The notes beneath the pieces are model-generated. The model was not told the DNA's origin, did no database searches, and worked only from the letters and a program-made list of their open reading frames with translations. Shown here piece by piece: positions 34,701-45,448 of a DNA stretch of 64,000 nt. A program made the translations under genes and the position numbers. The first letter of the stretch is position 1, and each line of letters begins with the position of its first letter. The DNA lies in the NCBI RefSeq assembly GCF_963422355.1, contig NC_085088.1, positions 5,215,807-5,279,806 of the forward strand, written 5' to 3'. The stretch is from Corticium candelabrum. Its lineage: Eukaryota > Porifera > Homoscleromorpha > Homosclerophorida > Plakinidae.

Positions 34701-37700
34701 AGAAAATATTGTGATGTTATGGAATGTTATACATTAATTGCTGTAACATCTCATTTTAAAATAATGATGATTACGGTTACCATTTACAGGTTTAAATAGA
34801 TCACCTTAGTGATGCTGGTGTAGGATAATGCCAAAAGCTTTTGGTACGAAAACGACTGAGCGATAGTAACAGCCAATGAAAACTTGGATAGATTTGGTAT
34901 CGATCCAAATTGGAATACTTTAGCACTTGAACTATTTCTGATAAAACAGCCTTTCAGTCACATCATCTTGAACTATGTGATAACAGTTGTTGTCCTCATT
35001 GTACAACGTGGTTTAGACATACAATTTGAGAAGGATTCAGTCACAGTTAGATGTTTCTCCTATGAGCTTTTTACTTGCTGTTTATGTTAGAAGGCTACTA
35101 TAACTATAATAAGTACAATGTATTGTAATTTCTTATTCGTAAGCAGCCGGAAGGTGTCAATCAATTGATTGCTAACACAGCTCATCAACCCGGACGATTG
35201 TTCATCTGTTAAATTTGTCATCGATTGTTGCATAATGTAGGTCAATATGACAGATAGTCTTAGAAGGAGCAGCTTGTTTATTCATTACATTTATTCAATA
35301 AAAAGGCCGGAGTACGGCATACTGACTGTGATATTTATGATAGTTAAACAACAACTGGTTCCTAATGTGCCTACCATCAACGGTTGTAAGATGAGGATCA
35401 CCGGAACGCCGAACAGTTTGCCTGCGGTCACAGCATTGTCCCAACCATCGAGGCTGACACGAACATTGAGGCTGAGATTCTCCAAATCTTGTCACGCAAA
35501 CTCCTCTTCCCGAGCAATCTTGTATTCTCTTGCCTTTGCATCCACAATCAGGCTGATCGCAGCATGTTCCTTGCCAGCCCGGAAAACACAAGCAAAACGA
35601 ATCTTTGCCATTTCCGTCGATGATACCGTGACCGGAACAAACTAAAAATATATACAATATGACAACAAGATGTTGCATTAATATTTTTGTATTACTAGCA
35701 CCGTCTGGACAAGCTGGCACTGTTCCAGAGTTCGGTGTGCATCGACCTCTTCTGCTGTCTAACCAGTCAGTCCACTTCCAATCATTCTTTGTATTCAGAT
35801 TGTCTGCCACGCAGAGAGCGGCGTTGAAGTCGCATTCGCAGCAAAGCTTTTTGCATTTGCTGCCTTCTTTGCTCAAGAGTATTTCTTGACAAAATCCTTC
35901 AGCATTCTCCCAGTAGCTGCATCCCGCTGAATAGACAGTACTGACAGTATTGTAACAATCGCAGTCTGGCGGTGCCTTGTCATAGCACGACGCTCTCGTC
36001 TGACAGCAACGGTCCGTGGAATCGACCGGGTCTCTGGGTGATAGAGACCTGACTTGAAGTGACGGTTTGGGTACGCAATAACATCCATAATTCTCCCATG
36101 CATTTGGATTTTGATCCGTGGCACATTTAATGTGAAATAGAAAGTCGATGGTGATCTTTCTAAAGTCGGATTCATCTGGATCAACATTTCAAACAGAATG
36201 AGCTTATAATGTAAAATTTGTAGAGATGTGATCATGTACCTGTGTAGGAATCTAGGTAAACATGATCATAATCCGGAATCTCGGTGTCTGATGCTATTGG
36301 AGGTACTCCTCCTGGGCATTTGTCTTCGGATGGTACCACACACGTCTCTGACTGACCGTTTTTCGTGCACTGTCCTCCCCGAATGACATTGAAACATTTC
36401 TCGAAGTTGGTGCACGCTCTTGTCCATCTGATACACCACCTCTCTGATCCGGGAACTTCTAATGAATTTCCTCGATCCTGCACAGATTCGTCGTTACAGG
36501 TTTGTTTACAGTCTAAGAAGTAAATTTCGCTTGAAAATGGATTTGCTATATTGTGTAAAGCCATCGTAACACAATAATGGAAGAACCAAGCAGGACATTG
36601 CTGATCACTGTCTTCCGGTCCGTTACCTGTTCCGGACATACACCGCTGTTGCGTCTCACACCAACCACAACCACTCGTAGATGTGCAGGATGAGCAGGAC
36701 GAGAAATGCGGACAAACATTGACAGAACACGTAGAGCCTGCCCAACCACTAGAGAAATAGTAATTTGTTAATTGCAGTACTGATTGACATGATAACCCTT
36801 ACCTTGCACATTGACACAGGTTTGGCGCTATGCACGTGCCGTGTCCTGAACAATCGTTTTTCAGAGTACAAACTGGTTTTAAGCATTGTGATCCAGCCCA
36901 TCCCGCAAGGCACACACAAGGTCCATCGCTTCGACAGATTCCGTTAGGTGAACAATCGCAATCTTTGCTCGACAGTTTGCACGTGCGTAAGTCGGGTTGA
37001 ATAATGAACCCGTCGTTGCATGCGCATTGGAATGATCCAACGGTGTTGATGCAAATGTGTTGACAAGGAGATGGTACCTCTTCAATGCATTCATCAACGT
37101 CTGAAAGAGATAATGTCTAGATATTAGTAAAAGCTCTAAAGTCAATTTATGGAAGGTTATTTGTAACCTTGAATGACTGTAGTTTCAACGACGCACTCTC
37201 CCTGAAGTTGTAAACCACCAGGATAGCCGTACGAGTCCCACGACGCATATCCGTAAGCAATTAAACCGAATTTGGCTCTCCGTATTTGGTGAAGTCGATG
37301 GCTTCCAATAGATACCGGAATGGAAGTACCCACTAAGCTTGTTCCAGGAATTGAGTGCCAGGTACTGTCTGATGGCAGTGGCTGGTCATCTAACCGCAAT
37401 CCAGATGTTTCAGCTTTTTCTATTATTAGATTTAAGTAGTTAGTAAATGCAACCGGGGAGGCAGGAGGTGTGCTGATTATATATCGGTGACGATACTGTT
37501 CTATGGGTGGAATCATTGCCATGAATGGATCGGACGTCACACCGTCGACATCAGTTCCTTTAGAAAACTGTACTAATAATATTGGTTCGTCGGTTTCTAT
37601 AAAGGCAAAAGTTGTGCTGGAGACATCGATTTCATAGAACTGACCCGAACTGAGCGTCGTCTTGACGATCCCATTCACTTTAACACTCGTTCCATCTCTA

Positions 37701-38743
37701 GCTGCCACCAAACGAAAGAGATCACCACCTGTGCGAAGTGCTAAAGGAGCTGTAGCAAATGTAGTTCCTAAAGTTGCCACAGGTGGAATTTGCTCTGCCA
37801 GATGATCGCAAGCACTGAATCCTAGAGGTACATCAGCGCACACATGTCCTCCAAAGACAGACACGGGTTGGTCGGTATAGATTAGCGTGCCAGTCAAGTC
37901 AGTTCCAGTTAGCTGCAATGTCTGCAACTTCTTTAGTGTATAAGAAGCTTTTTCTCGTTGGACATAATTTGTCGTTCCGTCAGATGCATCCGAAGAGAAC
38001 CGAATCGTTAATTCTGTGTTATCACGAATGGCTAAATGGCAAGAATGCTTGATTGGCTCCCCACTATCGTGTACGAGGCAATTACGTATTCGTGTCCTTG
38101 AACTGATGTTGGCAGTGCAAGAAAAGCATCAGTAGTATACACTATTTGATTTAAGCCATAGACTGTCATGTCTTCTGTACTGGTGACTAGGATCCCTTTT
38201 TCTTCGATTCCAGACGTTAGCGCAATTTCAGGCGCAAGTGATACGGATTTTAGCTCATTTGCTTGAAGAGCACCCGTTATCATTTCTCTATGCCCCGGAA
38301 CTTCAACTTTGTATGTCAGTGCTTTTGACGAGGTGAGGAAAAGCACAAGTGTTGGACTTCTCCTGTAGTTTTGCATAAATGCAAGCACAAATTCTCTTCC
38401 AGAATTACTGTTTTGCACACCTGCGAATTAGAACTCGTAGCGAATGTGCAGCTCACTTGATTATGATTTACGTTTCTTACAACAATTTTCGTCTGATTTG
38501 TCTGTACAGTCTTCATTACCATCACATCGTTTTTCTGATGAAATGCACTGGCCATTTGTGCAGATAAATTGATCAGATAAACATGATTGCTGTGAGATAG
38601 CTAGTAAAATAAATAAAAATAAGAACAATAAAAACCGTCGAATAGCTATTGCGAATCTTCAACTGAATCCTACTTATCGGCAGTGTTAGCAGGTATACCA
38701 AGACACTTGCCCAGGTGACGCTAAACGTGACAGGACGTCTCAT
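28725..38743 (-). CDS. Secreted LDLa/IgGFc-BP/EGF/PLA2-like/VWD/EGF/TSP1 modular protein, tandem copy 2 (1-bp frameshift in exon 3)
   Basis: Paralogue of the gene at 14421-22711 with the same exon order and splice sites. The start ATG at 38743 begins a signal peptide. Exon 3 (38420-37168) encodes the IgGFc-binding N-terminal domain but lacks one base near 38034 compared with copy 1, which creates an immediate TAG. The remaining frame reopens and continues to the exon end, so this is a single lesion. The PLA2-like exon is 36175-35696 and reads [12 protein letters not shown], again without His-Asp. The VWD exons lie at about 34690-34092. The EGF cysteine that is TGA in copy 1 is TGC here. Stop at 28725. 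A Tigger element sits in the intron upstream of the exon 19 equivalent. Either a recent pseudogene or an assembly error. Confidence 0.8.
29655..31472 (+). mobile_element. Complete pogo/Tigger-type DNA transposon with 32-bp perfect TIRs and TA target duplication
   Basis: TA at 29653-29654 and 31473-31474 flanks a 1,818-bp element. Ends begin CCGTATTTCCGCGCTTTAAA, and the inverted repeats are identical for 32 bp. Both sub-terminal regions repeat the 14-bp palindrome ACCGGCATGCCGGT or close variants (about 29684, 29730, 31386, 31439), likely transposase binding sites. The equivalent intron of unit 1, near 15347, is an empty site. It encodes one long transposase on the plus strand, antisense to the host gene. 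Confidence 0.93.
29839..31248 (+). CDS. pogo/Tigger transposase (DDE superfamily 1), intact, 469 residues
   Basis: Cut-and-paste transposase acting in the nucleus on its own TIRs. Residues 12-65 form a Psq-type helix-turn-helix ([15 protein letters not shown]...[10 protein letters not shown]). Residues about 90-160 form the CENP-B/Tc5-type DNA-binding domain ([32 protein letters not shown]). The catalytic domain follows with three acidic residues in expected contexts: [16 protein letters not shown] and [14 protein letters not shown]. The DDD set is typical of the pogo group. The C-terminus is acidic. The length suits the family, the frame is unbroken, the TIRs are identical and an empty site exists, so the copy could be active or recently so. 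Confidence 0.93.
   Translation: MADDVQSTTSCSSKKGRKSYTIQKKMEVLSRLAELGGNVAGTARECGVPRSCVQDWSKAENQIEAMKNDKQISTRKSRRSSAMAGSDGAKRRAWYPELETELSSWVDKRRAEGITVSGRCIKLQARKLYDDMSEDEEGVDFHFSNGWLDRFCKRHNLTSRAVTSQGQKVPSNAKQLAEEFFAFLDGKYAEYQYPLKAIGGMDETPLYFDLPSSRTYDTRGVKSVKANTTGKEKVRYTVVLSAMADGTKLPSIVIFRNLKNIPKGKFPKDVVVQVATKGSMTSELMNTWKRGVWSKRPQGMFKPKSLIVYDSATSHVKKTVLSSFHQHYSTDVAVIPGGMTPLLQPADVSCNKPFKGLMKDKWIQWLADGKAHYTKTGKRKPASYEIIVNWVSLSWKEISEDIIRMSFVNCGILRNQGDAGNYHCRLASIFNDLPPLDEALPSVATEEHTGISDDECSSQESDDDDKDCL
33081..33107. repeat. (TA)n microsatellite in an intron of copy 2
   Basis: About 13 TA units at the position where copy 1 has about 60 GT units. Confidence 0.9.
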
Positions 38744-38965
38744 CTGTATTCAGGTCTAAAATTCTGAGCAAGAAACAGTGGCTATAGATCGTGTAGTGCC
38801 ACTGTGGCCTGACTCAACAAAAGCGTTGCATATCGTCTAGCGGAAGCATTTGCGTGTCCAACCAATTAACACCGTCACCACAGCATCAGTTTGTTTATGA
38901 CCGTCGTCTAGCCCAGAATGGGAGTTTATTCGATTAGCTTTAAGTTAATTAAATTCAGTAGAGCT

Positions 38966-39545
38966 GATAGGCCACATCTCCGACAGCAGCGCGACTGTTG
39001 CGAAATTCGTTGCAGCGACGTCTACAGCGAGCTGAAATCATATTGTGAATGGCACAACGCGCGTGTGTCACTCACACGCAAAGCGATGCGATGCACGCGC
39101 TCAAGCGTTGGCATAGTCTCGCGTAGCCAGACCCCTTTTTTCTTTTTTCCTTGTAAGGTACTGAGGCTCTCATTTGTTTTTGTGGCCACTTCCTCTTGAT
39201 ATCATTACTTATATGTGAGGCGATAAATAGGTAGTACGATTTGGGATGCTGCTGTTTACTGAGAGGAATTTGTCTAGACAGTTACCTAGTGTGCACTCAC
39301 TGCGTCCTGTCTCTAGGACAGGGTATTCACCATCTACCACTTTGGCAATGACCATTACAAGTTCAAAACATAACGAAAATTTCATATTTTGTCTTAGTCC
39401 ATAGGTAGCGTACGTACAGAACTGTTTATGTCTAGCACATGGATTACGTGAACGCGTAGTGTCAACAAGAATAAAGTTCAAAACTAAAAATGCAACTTTA
39501 TAAACTAGCTCTAGGTCATATTAAAGTCTACTGCTGCTGCTACTG
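38966..39545. other. Intergenic; a DNA-transposon-like end near 39115
   Basis: No gene was seen. The sequence GTCTCGCGTAGCCAGACC at 39116-39133 looks like a lone terminal inverted repeat of a DNA transposon. No partner was found nearby. Confidence 0.4.
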
Positions 39546-39549
39546 TACG

Positions 39550-39887
39550 TTACGAACAACAACCTTCTCGACACACACAAGAGTCACCGCAGCCACAGTT
39601 CACTTTGCCAGGACAAGAATCTAGAAAAGCACTTGACCATCAGCACACTCTCCTAGCACACCAACGCCACTAGAGCCACTAACCGTTGCACTGACACACC
39701 GGACAGCACTTTCCACGACAACCACAGTCTACGGCACACTTACAGTCGCCGCATCCACACTGGTCTCCTACAAGTACAAGTAAAAGAGACACTCAGACAT
39801 TGATAGCAAGTGGTGACAGCGCGAAACACGTTTTTGACACCGTGTAGCAATTCTCTTACGTTTGCAACAGTCACAGAAGTCAGGCAT
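39550..39887 (-). CDS. Metallothionein, three exons, 60 residues, 20 cysteines
   Basis: Exons 39887-39860, 39767-39684 and 39620-39550, with GT-AG borders and matching phases, give 60 codons plus TAA. Twenty of 60 residues are Cys, arranged as CxC, CC and CxCC (CGCGDCKC, CGCRGKCCPVCQC, CGCGDSCVC, CCS), with no aromatic residue except Phe4. This is the hallmark of metallothioneins: small cytosolic proteins that bind Zn, Cu or Cd through thiolate clusters and buffer metals. The introns are 92 and 63 bp. A TATA box lies about 75 bp upstream of the ATG and six metal-response-element cores lie beyond it, which independently supports the call. The exons are too short to appear as ordinary long open frames. 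The subfamily is not assigned. Confidence 0.92.
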
Positions 39888-39961
39888 CGCTACTGTACTC
39901 GACACTCGAACAGAATGAATTGAGATAGAACTGAATGAAGTCTGCTGGTGCTTGCAGTCAG

Positions 39962-39968
39962 TTATATA
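39962..39968 (-). promoter_or_regulatory. TATA box of the metallothionein gene
   Basis: TATATAA on the minus strand, 75 bp before the ATG, predicting transcription start near 39935. Confidence 0.75.
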
Positions 39969-40024
39969 GCTAGAGAGGTGCTGCACAACGCCGGGCGAGT
40001 GCATTGGCGTGGGCGCGGGGTCAG

Positions 40025-40086
40025 GTGCGCAATGCGTGTGCAATGCGTGTGCACTGCGCGCTTGCAGTGTGCAATGCTGTGCACAC
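40025..40086 (-). promoter_or_regulatory. Cluster of six metal response element cores (TGCRCNC)
   Basis: Six matches to TGCRCNC on either strand in 62 bp: 40025-40031, 40036-40042, 40047-40053, 40055-40061, 40067-40073 and 40080-40086. They start about 57 bp upstream of the TATA box. TGCRCNC is the known core bound by the zinc-sensing factor MTF-1, so metal induction of the adjacent metallothionein is inferred. Confidence 0.8.
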
Positions 40087-40451
40087 GCAGCACAGGAAAC
40101 TTCGATTATTTTGCAACTAGAGAGCTAGCTGCTGGTTATTTGAAATCAATCTCTTTGCTAGCATCGATCGATACTGTTTTTGTAGTCAGTGGCCACAATC
40201 GACGACGCGACGATTTTGTTTGTACACCTACTATCTAGGTCTGTGGCGATTGCGTCATGATTGCGTGCAGCAGTCGAGTTGCAATTTCCTCTATTGCTTT
40301 AGCACACAGACAAGCCTCGCCCCTGACGCACGTAGATTTTTAGTAGATGATGCACATGTAGTCTCTAGTTATAATTCTACAGAGAATTCTTTGATACCTC
40401 TAAGTCTTAGCTAATTAGCACTCTAGTTCGCAGCTTTGCGTACCCGCAAGC

Positions 40452-40494
40452 TGCACACGCATTGCACTCTGCGCAGTGCACACTCATTGCACAC
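40452..40494. promoter_or_regulatory. Second cluster of four metal response element cores
   Basis: TGCACAC at 40452-40458, 40477-40483 and 40488-40494, and TGCACTC at 40463-40469. The block is roughly an inverted repeat of 40015-40090, including the neighbouring GTGGGCGCGG-like word. No second Cys-rich gene was found next to it, so it may be a distal enhancer or what is left of a divergent duplicate promoter. Confidence 0.55.
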
Positions 40495-40794
40495 CCGCCG
40501 CCGCGCCCACACTATCATGCAGACCTTTTGATGTCTGATTCTTGTGATCTTTAGATTTACTTTTTAAAGTTTGATTTTTTAAGCACTTATGTGCTAAAAA
40601 CTAGAAACTTGAACGCGCAGTTCCCTTTCTCAATTTCTAACATTAATACAAAATTGAAATAACTGAAGACACTTGACACAGCGGGGGGTTATCACCAACG
40701 CGTGTCTCAGGAGATTACATTTCCAACACAAGCAGGTGTTTGTTTTTACTTTAATTTCCGTCACGTGCTAAACAACACACAAGGTATTCACAAC

Positions 40795-41290
40795 GCTCTT
40801 AATTTATCTTAATTTAGAGCAGACCGCACTTGGCAATCGACAAGTGTACATGTTGTGACTTTACCAATGGTAGGCATATATATATATATATAACTAACAG
40901 ACTACAATACTTAATCGTCTAGTAAACTGCGCCACTCTGTTACCATACCATGTGCAAGCGTGGGCGTGGTAGAGCGTTTTGGCAACCTTAACGTTTACCT
41001 GTAAACTTTATTTAAACTCAATTCAACTCAACACATCCTAGCTTATACAATTCAGCTAGCTTATTAAACAACTTTACTGCAGTACTGTGCAATGTCAAAA
41101 CACTACTCTAGTGTCAATGATGACCATGTACGCGTACACTAGATAGATCTAGCTGTATGATCTTACTTACGACCATGCAGGCATGTCACTCGATTAACTC
41201 CGGGCTGTCACTGCCGTTGGCCGTCAACCTGTGTGATGAAGCACCGGCTTGGGTTGTGTCAGAAGCAGCAGAAACAGGTGCAGTTCAAAC
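40795..41290. repeat. Inverted copy of 44315-44525
   Basis: Two blocks (about 40800-40880 and 41178-41290) match the reverse complement of about 44315-44525, with extra sequence in the middle here and a (CA)n tract in the other copy. The pair brackets a hAT and a foldback element. Confidence 0.7.
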
Positions 41291-41391
41291 ACAGTTGGAA
41301 GCTCCGTGTCAGACAAGCTGTTACCGTGAGCCGCGTCGTTGCCCGTCTCTTGTCGTATTTTCTCTTCCTCGTTCCTTCAGGTCGTTCAGAC

Positions 41392-42620
41392 CAGTGGCGG
41401 ATCTAGGGTAGGGGTTGTGGGGGTTGCAACTCCCCTTTTGTTGGCCTCGGAGATAAAGCACAAGGTCTTGAAGCCGCAATGTGCTCATTTTCAGTATTTA
41501 ATTAAAAATAACTAAGCGGATTCTTGACGAAGTGAGACATCTGGCAGCGAAACTCCAGACTCGTGACCAAGATAATTTTGTTGGGTAGGGAATGGTTCAC
41601 TCAGTACGTAACTGAAAGAATGAAGGTAACAAGGCAGGATATACGCAACCTCTTTGACATCTGGTATCAAGACATTCTGCGACTCGCAGACAGGATTGGA
41701 TCCGTTGAATCTTTTCCAAGAAAAACGAACTTACAGCGAAATCGGGGCAATACACCTACTAGTAGTCGGAGTCCGATTGAGCACTACAAACGATCCGTTG
41801 CGATACCCCTCCTAGACTTCTGCTTATTCAGATGCACGAACGATCTAATGGTGAGCAAGATAATGTCCGAGCATTGTTGTGTCTAGTGCTTACCCTTCTG
41901 GTTCGTTCCGACGTTGACCCAATGAATGGAAAGCCGATCTTCCATTCCCGAAGTCTCTATGAGGTGAAGTGAGAAGACGGCAGTCAGCATGGCAAAGCAA
42001 ATACCACGAAATGCAAAAAGCAAGGAAAAGAGTGCAAGAGTGCTAGAAGGCCATACCCAACAATTTGGTAACCTTCTCCTGGTCATGGGAGCCTGTGACT
42101 CTCGGTTGTACCCGAATGTTCATCGTCTGCTATTGATAGCATGTAAACTGCCTATCACAAGTGCAGATGCAGAGAGGTCATTTTTTCTACTGAGGAGACT
42201 GAAGACTTCAGCAAGGTCTACCATGGCAGAGGAGCGTCTTGCACACCTATCAGTTATCGCCATGCATTACCAAGACTGGGTACCAGCAGACGAAGTTTGT
42301 ACAAAATCATCCACGGAGATTGTTCATACAGTCTTTGTTTGAAAGAGACATAGTTGCACCGTAGTTTACTTAACATTTATTTAGCAGTAGTCTATGCATT
42401 AGGCAGTTAGATTGAGTTAGACAGTTTTGATGATTTAAGGAGTTTATAACATGACACATTGCTAGAGATACGTTGCCATAGTTGTTGCCATTTACTTTAG
42501 CTAAGCTGTAAGAAGCCTGGGCCATTTGCAACTCTAACGATACAAATGCGTTGAGTGAAGTAGGCGTGGTCTATCAAAATTTGCAACCCCCTCTTTTCAA
42601 AAATCCTGTATCCGCGCCTG
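41392..42620 (+). mobile_element. hAT transposon, internally decayed, with 5-bp target duplication CAGAC
   Basis: Termini CAGTGGCGGATCTAGG and, inverted, CAGGCGCGGATACAGG are hAT-like. CAGAC at 41387-41391 and 42621-42625 forms a 5-bp direct repeat, shorter than the usual 8 bp. Transposase remnants inside: around 41560-41830 a piece with RTN...SPIEHYKRSVAIPLLDF, and around 42100-42340 the dimerisation domain. Frame breaks separate them and the N-terminal and much of the catalytic part are missing. Confidence 0.75.
41989..42342 (+). pseudogene. hAT transposase C-terminal dimerisation domain remnant
   Basis: The open frame carries the hAT family C-terminal dimerisation signature: YPNVHRLLLIACKLPITSADAERSFFLLRRLKTSARSTM...RLAHLSVIAMH. 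This is the P52rIPK/ZMYM-like branch. It is a 3' piece only, without DNA-binding or catalytic residues, so it is not an active transposase. The upstream piece at about 41560-41830 lies in another frame. Confidence 0.75.
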
Positions 42621-43011
42621 CAGACCGTGGAGAGTCAGTGGAAGTTGGTCGTCTGACGACGTTGAATTCCAGAGCGTCCATCGTCTGCCTTGATTTGTGC
42701 AGTGCTTATGCAACCGAGCCATTGGACTAGATTCTCGTTAGGATATGGCACATTTTGCAGCGGAACATCCTTGCTGCTATCTAACGTACTAATCTAACGT
42801 ATACCTCCAGTTCCTTCGTCGACTGCGTACGGTAAGCCACGACTGTCGACAGGTACGATCCTGTCGTCGAACGAAACTACTCCCTGGACCTCGAAACGAC
42901 CGGTTTTGCAATAGGTCAGTTATGTGTGCAGTAAACTGACGTCCGTCTGAGGGGAACGAACGTACGTCTGTGATCGCACGTCGCCTTTTTTTGCTACGAC
43001 TGTACCTGTTC

Positions 43012-44307
43012 GGTCAGTGCACTTTTCGGCCATTCAATTTTTTAGTTTGGTTAAAACTTGAAAAGTACATCGTGTATTTCAATTTTTGGACCAATTTTTT
43101 TACCCAAAATTAAAAACTAAAAAATTGAAAATTGATTTACTACATACAAGAAAATCAAAAATACAAAATTGAAATGACGGCTGCACTTTCCGGCCAAGCA
43201 TATTCTATCTAAGTCTTCAGTGACAGCACCTAGACGTGATAAAGCAATTTGAGGATTAGCACTGTCTCCTTCAAGGTGTACACTCAAGGTGACAGTCTCA
43301 AGTAACAGGCTGATAAATAGGGATTAGCAGTAATGATCTAGGATTCTATAGGGAAGCGATTTTTTGTTCAGCTGATGTGGCGTCTCGAATTTGTTGATTG
43401 TACACACTTGCGCTGGTAGAGGGACTCAGTTTGTAACACACTTGCAGGTATAGAAAAGATGCACCTGAACTTGCACCAAATCGATTAGGATTGCTGTACA
43501 GGTTTAACTTAATTAAGCATATCACAGTTCACCTGCCATTGCCCTAAGTGATAAGCTGATTAGCTTTTGTAGCACAAATTACTCAACACAATAAGTGCAC
43601 AACAGTGATAATTGAACTGTATAAATCAGCATTCAGATAACCATCTCCTGGATACAGTGCAGGTATTGTTCCTGAACATAATAGTAGATCTGACCATAGG
43701 TGTAACAATTAATTAATCAACAAGAACAAGGCGCTCGATTAGTTCAACAGAAACTCTCTCCATGTTCATCATGTGCTAATTATTAGCTTTGGAAATAATC
43801 ATCTTTTAATTAAAATCAACCCCTGATAGCATGCTATATGTACACTTATGCCACAACCTTAATTGCTTTGTATATACCCGCAAGTCTGTTACAACTAATC
43901 CCTCCAGCGAAAGTCTATACGCGACGAAATTACGTCACATCAACTAAACAAGAATTTTCTTCCCTAGCTAGAGAATCATATAGATGGTTACTGCATAGTT
44001 ATTAACTGCTATTTCATCAGCAGTAGGTGATAGCTATTTGAGCTGTTTGTCTGTCAATTGTCACCTAAAGTGTGTACACCTTGAAGGAGACAGTGCTAAT
44101 CATCAAATTGCTTTATCATGTCTAGGTGCTGTCACTAAAGACTAGAATTGTATTTTGATTTTCTTATATGTAGTAAATCAATTTTCAATTTTATAATTTT
44201 TAATTTTTGGATAAAAATTGGTTCAAAAATTAAACTGCACGATGTACTTTTTAATTTCTAACCAAACTAAAAAATTGAAAAATTGAATGGCCGGAAAGTT
44301 CATTGAC
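43012..44307. mobile_element. Foldback-type element with TIRs of about 270 bp and 7-bp target duplication
   Basis: Left TIR about 43012-43290 and right TIR about 44065-44307 are inverted copies starting GGTCARTG and then CGGCCATTCAATTTTT. CCTGTTC occurs at 43005-43011 and 44308-44314. The related inverted block near 41265-41290 has the uninterrupted site, which supports a clean insertion. The interior (about 780 bp) has no recognisable gene. AT-rich TTGAAAATT-like words recall the large palindrome at 24673-27066. Confidence 0.8.
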
Positions 44308-44314
44308 CCTGTTC

Positions 44315-44414
44315 CTGCTGCTTCTGACACAACCCAAGCCAGTGCTTCATCGCGCAGTTTGATGAGCGACGCAATGACAGCCAAAGTTAATTAATCGAGT
44401 GACACGCCTCCACA

Positions 44415-44458
<44 letters not shown>

Positions 44459-44525
44459 CCTACTAAAGTCACAACATATACACTTGTCGACTGCCAAGTA
44501 TGGTCTGCTCTAAATTAAGACCAGG
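44315..44525. repeat. Inverted copy of parts of 40795-41290, with a (CA)n tract at about 44416-44457
   Basis: The reverse complement matches the two blocks near 40.8 and 41.2 kb. The (CA)n microsatellite of about 20 units sits inside. Confidence 0.75.
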
Positions 44526-44944
44526 CTCGAGCTTTCCTATCTCTTTCCCTATTTATATGCGTTGTCATAGAAGGTGCCATTGTTGTCAGAGATGTGCATG
44601 TACACTGTACTATGTATACAGTGCACACGCGGCCTGATTCAATGCCATGGTGTCGCAGCAGAGTACGTCATTTGCAAATCCGAGTAACATTATCTAGCCT
44701 AACACGTGATTGCAAGGCAACAATCACTTCCTCAGCCGTTAGAAATGAGATGCCAAAGCAGACACGTTGGAATGAGAGCCCCGCTAAAGCACCCCTCTGT
44801 GCAAAGTGCGTTGGGTCCTTTCAATTTTCAAGTAGTGCGAGAAATTGAACGGCAGTTCAAGTTTCATGAATATGGCGTATGCATGGATCATTGTCTGCAG
44901 CACAAGCGCGCATGAACTTATACGTTAGAAATCAAACCCTAGGG

Positions 44945-45025
44945 CACAAAATTAAAAATTAAAAATTAAAAAAAATGAAATTGAGAAATAAAAACATTAA
45001 AACTGAAATGTAGAAATTAAATGGC
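44945..45025. repeat. AT-rich AAATTAAAAATT tract, possible solo end of a foldback element
   Basis: Repeated AATTAAAAATTAAA words end in AAATGGCCCGACC, similar to the TIR ends at 43012-44307. It may be a degenerate single end. Confidence 0.3.
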
Positions 45026-45181
45026 CCGACCATCAGCTGACCAATGTAGGTTGGATTTGGTGCAAATGCAATCAGAATCTAGAGAGAAAGTTTAATAAGC
45101 AAGAAATCTCCCATCACGGAGGCCAGCGACACGTACACAGTCTCCAAGGGACTGGTGAGGGCGTGTGTTCAAAACTCCCTC

Positions 45182-45189
45182 TATAAATA
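45182..45189 (+). promoter_or_regulatory. TATA box of the secreted PLA2-like gene
   Basis: TATAAATA on the coding strand, 260 bp before the chosen start codon. Confidence 0.5.
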
Positions 45190-45448
45190 GAGATGTTCTC
45201 ATACGATATTTTTTCACTTTCGAAAGGCGTTGCCTGTGTTGCTATGCGTAAGATCTAGACAGCACCCACCTGGATTTCACAACGTGCTGAATTTGCGGGG
45301 GCGCGAACTAACAAGCAACATATAAAACGTACTTGACGGTACACAGTCCCCTAGTTGCATCACTGTTGGGTGAGCAGAAAGTACGTTCCGAACCGGTCTC
45401 TTTCTGTCAACAATCAGTGCATCAGCCAGTTCACAGTGATCGTGTACA

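Larger units (their letters stand above)
27067..38965. repeat. Tandem duplication unit 2
   Basis: Direct copy of about 12757-22926, starting at the base next to the palindrome end. It carries the second copy of the modular gene and a pogo/Tigger element at 29655-31472 that unit 1 lacks. Confidence 0.9.
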
